Notes: generated by a model not told the origin, from the sequence alone. DNA of 64,000 nucleotides from Cladopsammia gracilis (GCA_022457155.1 JAJGOT010000028.1:2442501-2506500); one strand, 5' to 3'. Numbered from the stretch's first letter, positions 46,810 through 60,000 are shown. Numbers and translations are program-made.

Positions 46810-49509
46810 AGACAGGATGTCCAACGAAAGACCGATATCCAGGTTCCTTGGGCTTTCCAGGTCGCCGTGGCAGTGGCAGATTTCCTTTTTAACACCCATC
46901 GTTATGTCTTCGCCATCGACCTTTATAAAGAGATTCTGGTGCTCGTCGGCCTACTCGCTTCTAATAGTGAGTTGTCATCGTATTGTCCGGGGGATGAGTT
47001 CTCTGCTTATGCCCGAAGTATGAGTGAAGAACTAGAAATGACCAAAAGAGCTCTACAAAGTGACAACGCTCAAGAGGAAGATGTAGACCAGACCAGACCG
47101 ACACAAGATGAGGCAATCAATCAACGAAACAGAGAAATTGTATTTTACACAACACTTGGCTCTACATTTTATTCTCTGGGGCGTTATAGCACATCTATTT
47201 GGTATTATGAAAAAGCAGCTGAAACGATCAAGGCTATTGGGAACAAATTAGAAGAACAAAGAATCTGCACGTGTCTCGCCGTTGTACATAATACTGTAAG
47301 ACAATATGACGAAGCAATCGGTTTACAGCAAAAGGCGCTTCAACTCAGTCAAGAGATTGGAGATTTAAAGGGAGAATTGGAATGCTACAACAACCTCGGT
47401 AGTTTGTATACAGCCCGTGGCCAGTTTGACTTCGCAATCAATCACTACTCTATAGGTCTTGAAGTCAATGACAGAAAGGCAGCAGCAATGGCCCACAACA
47501 ACATTGGCAATGTGCATCATGCAGCAAGTCAGTACGACAAGGCTAAAGACCACCACAAGGAAAGTCTTCGAATAAGAAAAGAAATCAATGATACCATAGG
47601 AAAAAGCATATCATACAACAACCTCTGCTGCGACTACTATTTACTTGGGCAGTATGACAGAGCTATCAAGAAACAAGATAAAGCTCTCAAAATAAGTGAA
47701 GCCATTGGAGCCAAAAAACAAGTGGCAGTTTCTTACGGTAATCTTGGCGTAGTGTATCAAGCTCAGGGCAAATGCCAATTGTCACTCGAGAACCACGAAA
47801 AAGGCCTTAAACTCAGAAAGGAAATTGGAGACATCGAAGGAGAATGTAGAGCTTACAAAGAAATCAGTGGTGTTCATGATAGTCTCGGCCACATTCGAGA
47901 TTCCGCGAAGTATCATAATAAGGCGCTTGATCTTGAGCGAGCGATTACAAAGAAACGGGAGAATGTTGTTACTCCTGCTCACCACGGTCAGTGGATCGCG
48001 CATAAAGAACAAGGACTGGAAATTATTGAGGAAATTGGAGTTGGAGATAATAAACACCTCATCCTTTACAAGATGGCTCTTTCTCATACATCCAAGCTCA
48101 ATGTTCTTAAAGCGTCAGACCACTTAGCTGAAAACATTAAGAGCCGTGAGGGTATTCGACAAACCCTAAATGAGGAATGCAAACTTCCCTGGGATGAGCA
48201 AAGCGTCCCACTCTACAAGACATATGCCCTGATGTTAATTCCATTTGAACATTACACTGATGCCTTATTTGTTCTGGAGCAAGGGAGAGCCCGCGCACTT
48301 GTGGACTTGATTTGGCGGAAGTATGCCATCCAAGAAGTCGTCTCCCCAAATTTTGAGAATTTAAGTGGCATCACTTCTTTCTTTGAGACGCAACAAGAGA
48401 ATTTTTTATTTATGGCCACTCTCATGGACAGTATCTGTTTCTGGTTTATTGACAGGCTCGGAAACTTGCGTTTCAAGTCATACTTTGTAACCGAGGAGGT
48501 TCTGCATGATTCATTGTTGAATTATTTTTATTCTCCTCTTCCAATAAATGACTCCGAGCACACGGAATGGCAAGTGCCATCTTCAGATCAGGAGGCAGAG
48601 AATTTGGCGACCTTGAATAGCTTTCTTCATTTTTTGACATATGCACCAGCTAAGGAAGACCACAGAAGCGTTCCTTTCCTCCACCAAGTAATCTTTGGCT
48701 TTGTTGACGAACTCTCTGATCACGAAGAGATCATCTTTGTTCCCGAAGGTCCCATGTTCCAAGTACCCTTTGCTGCATTGCAAAACGCTAATCATAATTA
48801 CCTGGTGGAAAAAGTAAGAATGCGCGTCATTCCCTCCATCACAACACTCAAGATTATCCACGATTCACCAGCAAATTACCACAGTAAAGTGGGAGCACTG
48901 CTCGTAGGTGACCCTTGCACTCCTTGTCTTGAAAGTTTGCCCTACGCGAGAGAAGAAGTTGAAATGATTGCAAAATTACTCGGACTTCAAGACTCGTGTC
49001 TGACATACCGGGAAGCCACAAAGTCAGAAGTCTTACATAGGATCCCAAACGTCAGTTTGGTGCACTTTTCTGCACATGGCAAATTCGAAACAGGTGAGAT
49101 CGCTCTGGCTGGTGACGAGTCTTCCCGCAAGGAAGATTGGATTCTGACCATCGACGACGTAGCAAATGTTGGCATAAAAGCTAAGCTGGTCGTATTAAGT
49201 TGCTGTCACAGTGGCCAGGGTAAGATCATGACAGCAGAAGGAGTTGTTGGTATCGCTCGAGCCTTCCTTGGTTGCGGTGCCCGTTCAGTTCTCGTTGCTT
49301 TGTGGGCTATTCAGGATGACGCTACACTAGACTTCATGAAAAACTTTTATACTCACCTGCTAATTAATAAAATGAGTGCAAGTAGAGCTCTACAGAAGTC
49401 CATGAAAGAAATGAGGGAAACATCACAGTACAATGAAGTGAAATACTGGGCTCCATTTGTTCTGTATGGAGACGATGTGACGCTTGATTTGAATGAAATT
49501 CGCACCTGA
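46810..49509 (+). CDS. TPR-CHAT gene 3 (TPR repeats plus CHAT cysteine protease), intact
   Basis: One large exon after an acceptor (TTGTCTCTCACTAG|ACAGGATG), so the 5' end with the start codon lies upstream and was not found. About eight TPRs (LGSLYTARGQFDFAINHY, NNIGNVHHAASQYDKAK and similar) are followed by the conserved bridge LEQGRARALVDLIW, a beta-rich segment (FLFMATLMDSICFWFID) and the CHAT domain: VPEGPMFQVPFAAL, VGDPCTPC, catalytic His in HFSAHGKFETGE (codon 49075-49077), Cys in VLSCCHSGQGK, GVVGIARAFLGCGARSV, ending DDVTLDLNEIRT-stop. Both catalytic residues are present and there are no breaks. Gene 1 and gene 2 are paralogues on the opposite strand. It resembles TTC28-like animal proteins and bacterial TPR-CHAT proteases. 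A role in signalling or defence is inference. Confidence 0.88.
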   Translation, partial: RQDVQRKTDIQVPWAFQVAVAVADFLFNTHRYVFAIDLYKEILVLVGLLASNSELSSYCPGDEFSAYARSMSEELEMTKRALQSDNAQEEDVDQTRPTQDEAINQRNREIVFYTTLGSTFYSLGRYSTSIWYYEKAAETIKAIGNKLEEQRICTCLAVVHNTVRQYDEAIGLQQKALQLSQEIGDLKGELECYNNLGSLYTARGQFDFAINHYSIGLEVNDRKAAAMAHNNIGNVHHAASQYDKAKDHHKESLRIRKEINDTIGKSISYNNLCCDYYLLGQYDRAIKKQDKALKISEAIGAKKQVAVSYGNLGVVYQAQGKCQLSLENHEKGLKLRKEIGDIEGECRAYKEISGVHDSLGHIRDSAKYHNKALDLERAITKKRENVVTPAHHGQWIAHKEQGLEIIEEIGVGDNKHLILYKMALSHTSKLNVLKASDHLAENIKSREGIRQTLNEECKLPWDEQSVPLYKTYALMLIPFEHYTDALFVLEQGRARALVDLIWRKYAIQEVVSPNFENLSGITSFFETQQENFLFMATLMDSICFWFIDRLGNLRFKSYFVTEEVLHDSLLNYFYSPLPINDSEHTEWQVPSSDQEAENLATLNSFLHFLTYAPAKEDHRSVPFLHQVIFGFVDELSDHEEIIFVPEGPMFQVPFAALQNANHNYLVEKVRMRVIPSITTLKIIHDSPANYHSKVGALLVGDPCTPCLESLPYAREEVEMIAKLLGLQDSCLTYREATKSEVLHRIPNVSLVHFSAHGKFETGEIALAGDESSRKEDWILTIDDVANVGIKAKLVVLSCCHSGQGKIMTAEGVVGIARAFLGCGARSVLVALWAIQDDATLDFMKNFYTHLLINKMSASRALQKSMKEMRETSQYNEVKYWAPFVLYGDDVTLDLNEIRT

Positions 49510-49685
49510 GGTTTTCCACAGCTTCCGAAAGAATCTATTAAGCAGTACCCATGATCTGCGTTTGAATTATTTCCAAACATGTACATTAGTGTATGTTGAG
49601 TATTTGCAACAATCGGATTTGCGTTTGCTATTCAACATGTTTTTTTTTTTAATTTTGACACCTTCAAAACATTTACCCTTTACAA

Positions 49686-50293
49686 CCCGGCCTGTTAAAT
49701 CGCTAAAATCGATGATCGATGAAATCGATATCAATCGATGCCAATTAATCGATTGATATTGGAAATCGATGATCAATCGATGACGTATATTTTTGTGATA
49801 ATTCTATTGACCATCGATTTCCAATAAAATCGATTAATTAATATCGATTTTATCGATTGCCAACGATTGTCATCGGTGTTGCATTTTATTCATGTTATGA
49901 CGCTCAAATCAGCAATGAAATTATTTTATTTCGATAACAGAACAGTTGTAAATGAAACTAAACAACAGGAAGAACGTGATGATCGCCATCATTCATAAAC
50001 GAGGCAAGATTTACGCATTGCCACGATCTCCCCTTTTCTTGCTTGCGGAGAAGTTGTCACCAATTGCAACAGTGAATGAACACTCCTGGTACCATTTCAC
50101 AACGACATCGGATTTCACAAAGGTAACTTCCCGCTCGCGATGCGGCGTGTTTTGACCAGACATTGTGTTCGGAATTTTGTTACACGAGCTCCAAGAAAAC
50201 ACGCAAAAATCGATAAAATCGATAATTTGCGGGACATTTTTTGTGATTATCGATTAATCATCGATTGGCCGGTCATCGATTTAACAGGCCGGG
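49686..50293. mobile_element. 608-bp TIR element rich in ATCGAT, TTTACAA duplication
   Basis: CCCGGCCTGTTAAATCG is mirrored by CGATTTAACAGGCCGGG. TTTACAA flanks both sides (49679-49685 and 50294-50300). Both inner ends contain many ATCGAT/AATCGAT copies. Confidence 0.7.
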
Positions 50294-50300
50294 TTTACAA

Positions 50301-51096
50301 AGAAGCAAGTCCGCAATGTGTAGTCAAGTCTCTGCTCAAGCGAGACGAACATCACGCCATTACGGACGGTAGCGATTAAGAGCAAAACGAAAATTTCCTT
50401 TCGATCTCGGATTTTTACACCTGGCAAGTAACCAGTTTCGATTGTCAATTTCAGGGGCCGGACCAAAAGAGCACGAGAGTCGCCGAGAGTTTAAGGATAA
50501 GAGTTGGACGATGGTTTTTTTCAACTCTCGACGACTTTTGATAGCAGGTGCCAAACAAAGTTGAGAGTAGAGTAGAGTAGAGTTGATATAGCTAGTGCAA
50601 TACTTAGTCTGCATTTCTAAGAAATAAATAAACCAAATACTGCTCTTTAGATTTATCTTTAATTTTGAAGTTTAATTTCACCGAAGTGTTACCTGTCCAA
50701 GAACATAGCACAGTAAATGGCAAACGGATTGTAATAGCAACAAATGCAATGTTATGCAATTCTTACACGAACATTTTTTCGCTATCGAATTTAAGTAGCA
50801 CAACAGAACACCACGATTACTCGTCAAGAGACTGCCTAGTAAAAATAAAATAACAACTTCAAAACAGTCTTTTGTATGTGAAGATTGAACTGATCCAATT
50901 GTAATTTCAGCCCACTTAAACGTCCCTTGTTTTCCTGTATGAGAAGCCCCTGAAGAGGGTATGGATTTTCCAGCTACCCACTCTCTTACAAGGGGTGATG
51001 GGTTGCGCACAATTCATGCGATACCTTCCCTCTCAACTCATTCTAAACCTGATTCGAATATTAAGTTTGACAAATGAATGGAAAAATTATTAATCA
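50301..51096. other. No gene seen between TPR-CHAT gene 3 and the EHBP1-like gene
   Basis: It presumably contains the 3' UTR of the EHBP1-like gene (minus strand, below 51097). No repeats or exons recognised. Confidence 0.3.
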
Positions 51097-54000
51097 CTAC
51101 TGTAGAACACACTCGGGGTTCTTGTCTTTTGGTATCCTTGCATTGTCAATTACTTTTTGCACATGAAGCGCATCTTTCTCGGCCCTGAAAAAAAGTGGAA
51201 AGGAAAAAAAGCGTTCAAACATGATAAACTGTGCTAAATCCATGCCAACTGTCAGGCAACGTGGGGTGATTTGCTAAGCTGTCATGCAATGATTTTGTCA
51301 CGTAATGGTAAGCGATTTTGAAGCGAAACAAACTGTCTCGTTTTCAGCAAATGTTACGTAATTTTCCAATTTGTCATGGAATTGGTAATATTATGAGACA
51401 ATTTTAACAACCATTTTTACCGCAACATGTTATTTATCGACTGTTTTAAAAATATTAAAACCATGCAACGCGTTGCCGCGAATGTTGCGTTTAAAATCGT
51501 TCGCTCACAGTAAGACGGTGTCGCCAAAGTGTTGAGTTAAGAATCGTCCTATTAACATTCTTCTATATAATTTCTTTAAAAGCTCTCGCAGTGTTAAACC
51601 ACACGTCCATGGTTATTATCAGTGCATCGAGTCGAAAGCGTGAAGAATTTTGCTTAATTCCAAGTAAGTCGACTTACTGTTGAAGTTGTGAGTCCTCAAA
51701 CTGCACCAGCTGGTCCCTCTTGTTCACAACCAACAGTAACTGCTTGATTAATTCCGTTTCTCGCTCTCTTTGCTTTTCCGTTTTCTGCCAATCTGAGGAA
51801 CAAACATCAAAAGGTTAGATACTCTTATCGACATCTCTTTCCACATAGCAATATACGGTGTCGGTATGAAAAAAACAACAACAAAAAACAGAATCTAATG
51901 CCAAACAATTTCCAAGCTATTTAGCTGCCGGTATTAAGCGCGAGAACAACGTTTGATCGGTTGAATCACGAAGCGAGCGGCGAGACGATTGGGGAGGAGA
52001 AAACCGCGAGGAGCGTGGGAAGGAGAAAAAAGGGCCGGGAGGAGAGTAGAGATGCTCTACTGTTTATATTTGCCCATGCGCGTCAGCACTATCACCAGCT
52101 ACGTAGGGTAATGTCCGCAATCTCAATTCTAAAAAAAAAATGACAAAGAAAAAGATATCATTGATCAAATTTGAGAGGCGCGGGTAAACTAGAGAGCGTT
52201 TAGCGCTACATACATGTCCTGTAAACCCTTGTCAATGTCGTCGGGAAAATTAATAGAGAAATTTTAACGTGACTTCTTTCTTTCTAATAAAGCTATACCC
52301 TATTATAATTCATTCATTTCATTCTTACCCTCTAATTCCGCTAGAGCTCGTAATTCTCTTTGGAGCATATCGTAAGTTCTTTCCAGGTCCTCTTCGTTTT
52401 TACTGTGACAAAAACACAGATAAGAATAGTTTAGCTCTTTATGGTGGTTCTAACTTTTAAGTCTGAGGGTGAAATCCTAAAGTGTGACCATTCAAATGAA
52501 AGCTACTGAGCAGTACTTTACCGTAGTGCTGTATATTGTACTGTACAAGGTTTGAGTCTGTGGATGAAATCTTAAGTGTGACCATTCAAATGGAAGCTAC
52601 TGAGCAGTACTTTACCGTAGTGTACTGTACAAGGTTTGAGTCTGTGGATGAAATCTTAAGTGAGACCATTCAAATGAAAGCTACTGAGCAGTACTTTCGT
52701 GTGGTACTGTTTATTATGCTGAACAAGGTGGTTCTAACTTTTGAGTCTGTGGATGAAATCCTAAAGTGTGACCATTCAAATGAAAGCTACTGAGCAATAC
52801 TTTATCGTAGTGCTGTTTATTGTACTGTATAAGGTTTGAGTCTGTGGATGAACTCTTAAGTGAGACCACTCAAATGAAAACTACTGAGCAGTACTTTCCT
52901 GTCGTGCTGTTTATTTTGCTGTACAATGTGCTTCAACTTTTGAGCCTGTAGATGAAATTGTAAGTCTGACCATTTTTCTTCCTAAAAACTTCAAAAAAGT
53001 TAAAGTTACAAGCTACTTACAGTAAATTCAGTTCAGCTTGTCTTCTAACCAGCTCGTTCTTCTTGTTCACAAGTAAAAACCAGTCCTGCATAAGTTTCTC
53101 TTGTTCGTCTTCACAACCTGTGTCAACAATGCATATTTGTAATATCATTTGGGCCTCAAAGGAATGATTTGAGCTCCGCTACTTTACTTTGGATTCTGCT
53201 TTCAGCGAAAGACGCTGTTACATAACCAACCATTCTATGACAGTTACTCCGGCTTTGCAAATATAAACCTATTGTTTCATGGCATAACTAGGCTCTTACG
53301 TAGACCTTCTTTTGGCTCGTCACGCACTCCTCCCCCAACGAAGGCCTGGTCAAACGATGCATGATACATGTAATCGAGAATAGCTGATGATAGTCGATGA
53401 CAGTTGAAACGCGCTCTCTGGTTTGACCACCAACTATCATGAAAGAACCATACACTCAACAGCTAACCCTTTCGCTCCCAGAGTCAATTATGGAGATTTC
53501 AACGAAATCTTATGGTGTGACCATTCAAATGAAACCTCTTCAGCAGTACTTTTGCATGGTACCATTTGTTCTAACTTTTGAGTCTGTGGACGAAATCCTA
53601 TGGTGTGACCATTTAAATGAAACCTCTTCAGCAGTACTTTTGCACGGTACCATTCGTTTGCCAATATTTTACAAAATGAAATTTTGAATTTTTCTTGGAT
53701 TTTGATTTTGGCATAAGGACACACTGAACCCTTCACTGTTGCCATCATCTTTACCTTTGCATTCCATTGCTCGGCGCAGCTCAATTTCGAGTTTTTCTCC
53801 GACCTTGTCCAGGGCTAGTTGTTGTTCTTCGAGCGATTTCAGCTCGTGACGGACGTACTCAGAAGTATCTTGAAACTCCTGGAAATCAATTTATATAGTC
53901 ACTCTTTAATCATCAGCAGTAATTCTTGGCATACTTTACTTGATTTCACAAGGAATTTCAGGGAGATGGTGACAGAATGGAAGACCCGATTATTTCCAAA

Positions 54001-57000
54001 AGATGTATAGAATCTTTTTATCCATTTAAATTGTATATTTAGTGGCATTTGAGGATGTAACAAGGAAATCAGATAAGCAAAATTTTGTTATTTCGGTAGG
54101 AGAGTGCGAAACACACTCACCCGTAATTGATCCGGAAAATCCTGCTCATCGCTCGCTAATGAGGAGTCTTCGTGGTCCTACACAACAAAAACAAAAACGA
54201 GACGTACAAATGAACAAACATAACAGCCGAAAGTTATTCCTGATTAAAAGTCCCAGTTGAAAGGACTTTCTTGAATATTCAAAACACTGACGTCACACGA
54301 CGTTTCCGTTAATTTTGACTATTATACATTGGTGTCACTAGCTCGATTTTGATTGGCTGTAAGCACGCAGCTAATTATTGCTTGCTGTTTCTGTTACGTC
54401 ATACCTACAGACAATGAATTTTAAATATGTAGAAGTGACGTCATACCTACAGATAATAGTTTGTCTGCTGTGCATTGATCACTTTTTTATGCGCGCTCTT
54501 GTCTTTACAAGTGCAGCTCAGGAATATGCATAATAAAACAATTATTGGATTCGGTTTTCGCATGATAGCGATAATTATCAAGGCCTCAGTTTGTGTTATC
54601 CGCCTCAGCCTTCGGCTTCGGCAAATAACACAAACTTTGGCCTTGATAATTATCGCTATCATGCCCAACCTCATCCAATAATTGTTAAAAAGACAACCGA
54701 TACCCTCAAGTCATACCTTAGCCTGGTCACCTGCTGTTTCTCCACTGTCATTCTCTGCAAGAGATAAAATATCCCATATTCAATCACAGAACGGCTTGGA
54801 TGCATTTTACAGGCGAGTCTAGGGTTATCACGATTAACCTCAAAACCCACTTACAGAAAACGCAAGGTTTAACAAGACAGAAAAGTGTGAGGATAATACA
54901 AAATAGGGAAAAATTAAACAGCAAACTACACAATACCTGAACAAGGGCCGGTCTAGTAAATTGGCCCCAAATCACCTTTGATTCACAACCAATTTGCTTA
55001 TGTTTAACTTTGTCCCGACGAGTTTCATTTCTTCATGAAAAAGGACATTATAACAAGTTTTCAACGTCGACTTCTACTAACATGCCTCCAGCTCCTTGGA
55101 ATGCCACTTTTTGGAGCAAGGACATTTTTTTCATGTTCCCCATGTTTTACTGTTAATAAAGGAAATGTAACATAAAATTTTTCTCCGAAAACAAAGAAAA
55201 AAACATCTTGCTTTTGTTTATAGAGCGATTTCCAATTGGAGAGTCGAAAAAAAATTCAGTTATTGCTACGCTAACGTGATTGGTTCAAAACTTTCGCGCC
55301 ATTTTATCATCCAATCAGAAGTAACACCAAAACCAATCGTATCTTACACGCACGCGTTTTCACGCGCTTGGCGCCCGCTACATGTATATGCTTCGAGATC
55401 TGATAGGTTCATTGGATTGTCTGCGTCTGTTGTGATTGGTCAGAGTGATTGGTTTTACGACACTCGACTGAAAACTACTCTATTACAACTAAGATGTTTT
55501 CCCGAGTAATTTTCAAGTTATATTTACTGTTAATTCTCTCACCTTTTTCAGGTTCCTCATTAACTTGCTCATCACTTTGTTCCTTACGAACAGGTGGCAC
55601 TTCAAACACCTCAAAGTTCATTTTCCTACTCTCTACATAGTCATGTAGGCCCGCATTGGGTCCACGCACCTTGGCCCGCGGTGGTGGTGTAGGTTGTGGA
55701 CTGTCTGACAGACCATTCAACGCCGATTGTTTAGAAGATTTACTATCAGATAGTTTCCTTTCGCTTTCCTGGGAAGTCTGAGCACGTTTCGATTCCATTG
55801 CTCCATCTTCTTGATCAGTATTTTCAGAGTTACTGGGCTTTTTTTCCTGCTTTCCTTGATTTAAAATCTGCCTAATTCTCTGCAGTTCTTCGCTTTCTTT
55901 AAAGCCCGCTTTATCTGTTGGTGACTTTGAGTCATTTTCTGTGGATGGTCTTCGTTTGTGCGATTCACTTTCTTTATCTTTGAGTTTTAAAGGACGATGC
56001 TGTAAGTTTTTGTTTTTAACAGGTTTCTGATCACTGTTAACACCACTGGTGTCGGTACCTTCCTGTGATGTTGTCTCTACTGAAGATGCCAATTTATGAG
56101 CATTCTCTTTCTGGAGGGCATTTTGGACCATCTTTTGCGCTTTCTCGTTGGCTTTTTTCTTTCTTTGGAGTTCTTCCTACAGACAGAAAGCAAAACACAA
56201 TGGTTCAGTGCCAAGCCACTTCATATAACTTTGTGGTACAAAAAACAACAATCAACTCTCTCAAAGCGGACACCACCAGGCGGGCATTAGTGGTTTGTTG
56301 GTCCCAGCCAAATTTTACTTGTTTGTCTGTAACCAACCACCACGTACTTACATTGACCAATTAGTTAATGATATCGGGTGCCCCCTAAATGAACTGCAGA
56401 CAGCGATGGAGGACAGAAAAGGATGGGAGAAACGAGTCAGGTGTCCGAGGTGCCCCTTCGGCCTGACAATGAAGCTTTGTCTCTACAAGGTGGACACCTC
56501 TCTAAGGTGGACAACTAGAGCTGATCGCGAGGGTGTGCAGCTTAGAGAGAGTTCACTGTACTTACCGTTTTCTTGTCTCTTCTTTTTCTTCACGTTTATA
56601 CCTTCACCCTCGAGAGGAAGTTTCAACTTGACTAACCACTCAATCAAAAGCAAACTTTCTTTTTATAATTGTATTATGTAACGTAAATAAGTCACCTTTC
56701 TTAAACGTAGATTCTCTTTCTTTTTAATGGCCTCCTGATCATCAACCTAAAGTAAAGGTCATGGAATAAGTTTAAACAAATTTGTCGTTAAAATGACAGG
56801 ACACTTGAGTTATTCTTGCTGTAAATCGTTTATTAAGACCCCCACCCCCCACCCCACCCACCCCCTCTCAAATAAGTTCTCCCCTCTCTAATCAGCGCCC
56901 CTTTTGGAGAAAGAAATTTATTAAGCTCCCCTCTCTGGAGTTCCTCAATATAGAAACCATCCATTTACCTTTTCCTTATCTTGTGCTTCACTTCCAACTG

Positions 57001-60000
57001 TAGCTGAGCCCGTGCTCGTTTTATCAGCGGTTGGTCCTTTAGTTGTCTTGGCTATCTCTGCCACTCGTTCCCTAGGCAATGCACCGCTGGCCCCAGCTTT
57101 TTTTCGTGCATCCATGAGCACTTGCCGCGCAAGCAGCTTTATATCTGCCTGATTACCTCCGTCAGTTCTGGAAACCTTTGGAGATTTACTACCGCTATCG
57201 TCAGACGTTGGTGCTGGCGGTGTCTGAGTTTCCTTCTTACTTGGAGTGTTCTCCGCACTTGAACTAACCGCTGACCTATCATTATCCCCAGTAGTACCCC
57301 TGTCAGTTTTCCACTCATCAAAGGAAGGGATAAGGGGTGGCCGCCTTGGAGGAGTAGGGGCAGTCCTTTTAGGGCCTCTTCTTGCAGGGGAGGTATGAGG
57401 GGATGTTTGTTCAGTACCCCCGGGTGTTGTTGGTCTAGGTCCTCTTCGACGTCTCTGAAAGAAAGACAGTTCAAGCATGTAATGTTGAGTCCGGAAGAAC
57501 TCCTGTAGTGCTGTGGATATTTTTTACCAATAATATATGCTGCAAAATGACATTTTAGGATTCTCGGAAGATTTAGCCTTGGGCAATTTATAAAGGTAAT
57601 TGAACTGAGTGGAGTGCAATTTGGACTGAAATCATACGCGTGATTTCAAAATCTAACGAGTGCGCGGCGCGAGTTCGATTTGAAATCACAAGTATGATTT
57701 CAGACCAAAATTGCACGACATGAAGTTCGATTACCACTTTATTACATCCATTTTGAAATCGCACAATTTAATTGCCCAAATACAGGATTTTAGTCATTAC
57801 CAATATTGATGTGACTTATAGATGCGATTTGGAGCAAAAAATAGTGCGATTCGGGAATAAATCGCACTGCTAAGAAAAAGATGCGATTTGGAGCAAAAAA
57901 TAGTGCGATTCGGGAATAAATCGCACTGCTGAGAGCCAATCAGATTGCAAGGATCACCAGTGATTTCAAAATGGATGTAATAAAAGGCAGAAAACAGATT
58001 AATTGCTATCAAACAGGCTGTGATAACTTAGACATTTTAAAATTCAATGTTAGTATTCGTAAAGTAATAGAGATGCTTAACTATTTCCTTTCTGAAACCC
58101 AATCTTGGCCCATGGGTGGAATATTACCGAACTGTGAAATGCTTCAGTTTGAATGTGTAACACTTGTCTTTCCATGTGAAGTTTTTGAAAACTTGTAAGA
58201 ATTGTATTTTGGCGATGTTAAGAAACTTGTACCTGTAATGGATAAAAGGTCATGGTTTTAATACTCACCGTTGTAACGTCATCCGGGAGTCTTGCTGTCC
58301 ATGGATCATCCGATGAACGTACTGCAGGCGGGGGAGGTGCTTGCCTCTTTTTTATATTTGTGCCCTGTTATTCACATTCATTAAACGGTGAAAAAAGTGT
58401 ATAAATACAGGTCATACAGGTAAAAAAAAAATATATTATTTTTTCAATACCAAACGTAGCAAACCTTTAATTGCAGTTCAACTAAAAGAGCAATGGAAGT
58501 GTTCTACAAGTTGGCAAAAAGTAGAAGATCTGTTTGAAAGTAGGATAATTGGTGTTACTGGTTTTTTTTTTTTTCATTGACTGTGGGCATAGTACACGTA
58601 TTTACGGAAACAGAATTCCAAAACAGGAAAACATAAGGTTGCTCTCACTATCAGGATATTAAGCTAATGAACATAAGGAACCATAAAAATGTTCAACCAC
58701 AGTGAACTAACTACCTTGTAAGAGAAACGATAAAGAAAGACATCATTTATAAAAGTGTCGTATAACAGACTACAAGAAGTCCTTTCTTTTCTCAAGTAGA
58801 GTCAAGAAAGAAGCAAACATTCCATGCATGCAATGCCTCAAATATCTGTGCTTTCCTTTTTCTCCTGCAGTGGAACGGCATGTCTAAGTGTTGTGCTTGT
58901 TACATTGTAACTACAGTGTACCTTTGAGAGATAAGACTGGGACTGATCATAGTCTTAAAACCCTTTCACTCCCAAAGTCAATTTTGGAGACATGTAATGT
59001 ACAGTAGTTCTAACTTTTGAGTCTGTTGACGAAATCCTATGGTGTGACCATTCATATGAAACCTCTTCAGCAGTACTTTGGCATGGTACCATTTGTTCTA
59101 ACTTTTGAGTCTGTGGATGAAACCCTATGGTGTGACCATTTAAATGAAACCTCTTCAGCAGTACTTTTGCATGGTACTATTTGTTCTAACTTTTGAGTCT
59201 GTTGACGAAATCCTATGGTGTGACCATTCATATGAAACCTCTTCAGCAGTACTTTTACATGGTACCATTTGTTCCAACTTTTGAGTCTGTGGATGAAATC
59301 CTATGGTGTGACCATTCAAATGAAACCTCTTCAGCAGTACTTTTGCATGGTACCATTTGTTCTAACTTTTGAATCTGTGGATGAAATCCTATGGTGTGAC
59401 CATTCATATGAAACCTCTTCAGCAGTACTTTTGCATGATACCATTTGTTTTACAATATTTTACAAAATGAAATTTGAGATTTTGAGATTTTTCTTGAATT
59501 TTGATTTTTAGCACTCTTGGGAGTGAAAGGGTTAGAATACAGCCAAGTGCGTGGGACTCAAGATGTTTCCTGATAACTAACTACTGAAAAATGATCATAA
59601 TTTTTTGCTTCTATCAATTAAATACATGAAAATGATACATCACATCGCAACAAGCAAACCAACTTACCGGTGATTTTGTCAAGCCCAAAGGAGAAGCCCT
59701 TCCAGTTTGATTACCTTGGCCACCTTTTCCTTTAGTTTCCAAGCTTGATTTCCTTGTTGAAGTTTCCACTTGACTGGCATCATTACTCACTCCCTCTTCT
59801 CCATTGTCATCATCAAAAGGATTGTAGCTCTTTGCTGATGAACCTCCCTTATCACTCTTAATGTCTTTAGATTTAATTTTTTGTGTGTTTGTATCACTTT
59901 CATTTAATTTTAAATTGCTGTCTTCTTCAAAAGGATTGAAAATATGAGGGTAGGAAGCTTTCTTCTTTCCCTTTTCTTTCTTCCCAACATTTTTATCTAT

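Larger units (their letters stand above)
51097..53878 (-). other. EHBP1: bMERB domain exons and C-terminal CaaX box
   Basis: Five exons (53878-53755, 53117-53021, 52402-52329, 51792-51678, 51184-51097) join into a helical bMERB-type domain. Segments include [51 protein letters not shown] and [16 protein letters not shown]. The protein ends NPECVLQ, a CaaX box with Gln last, which predicts farnesylation. bMERB domains bind Rab8-family GTPases. Confidence 0.8.
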
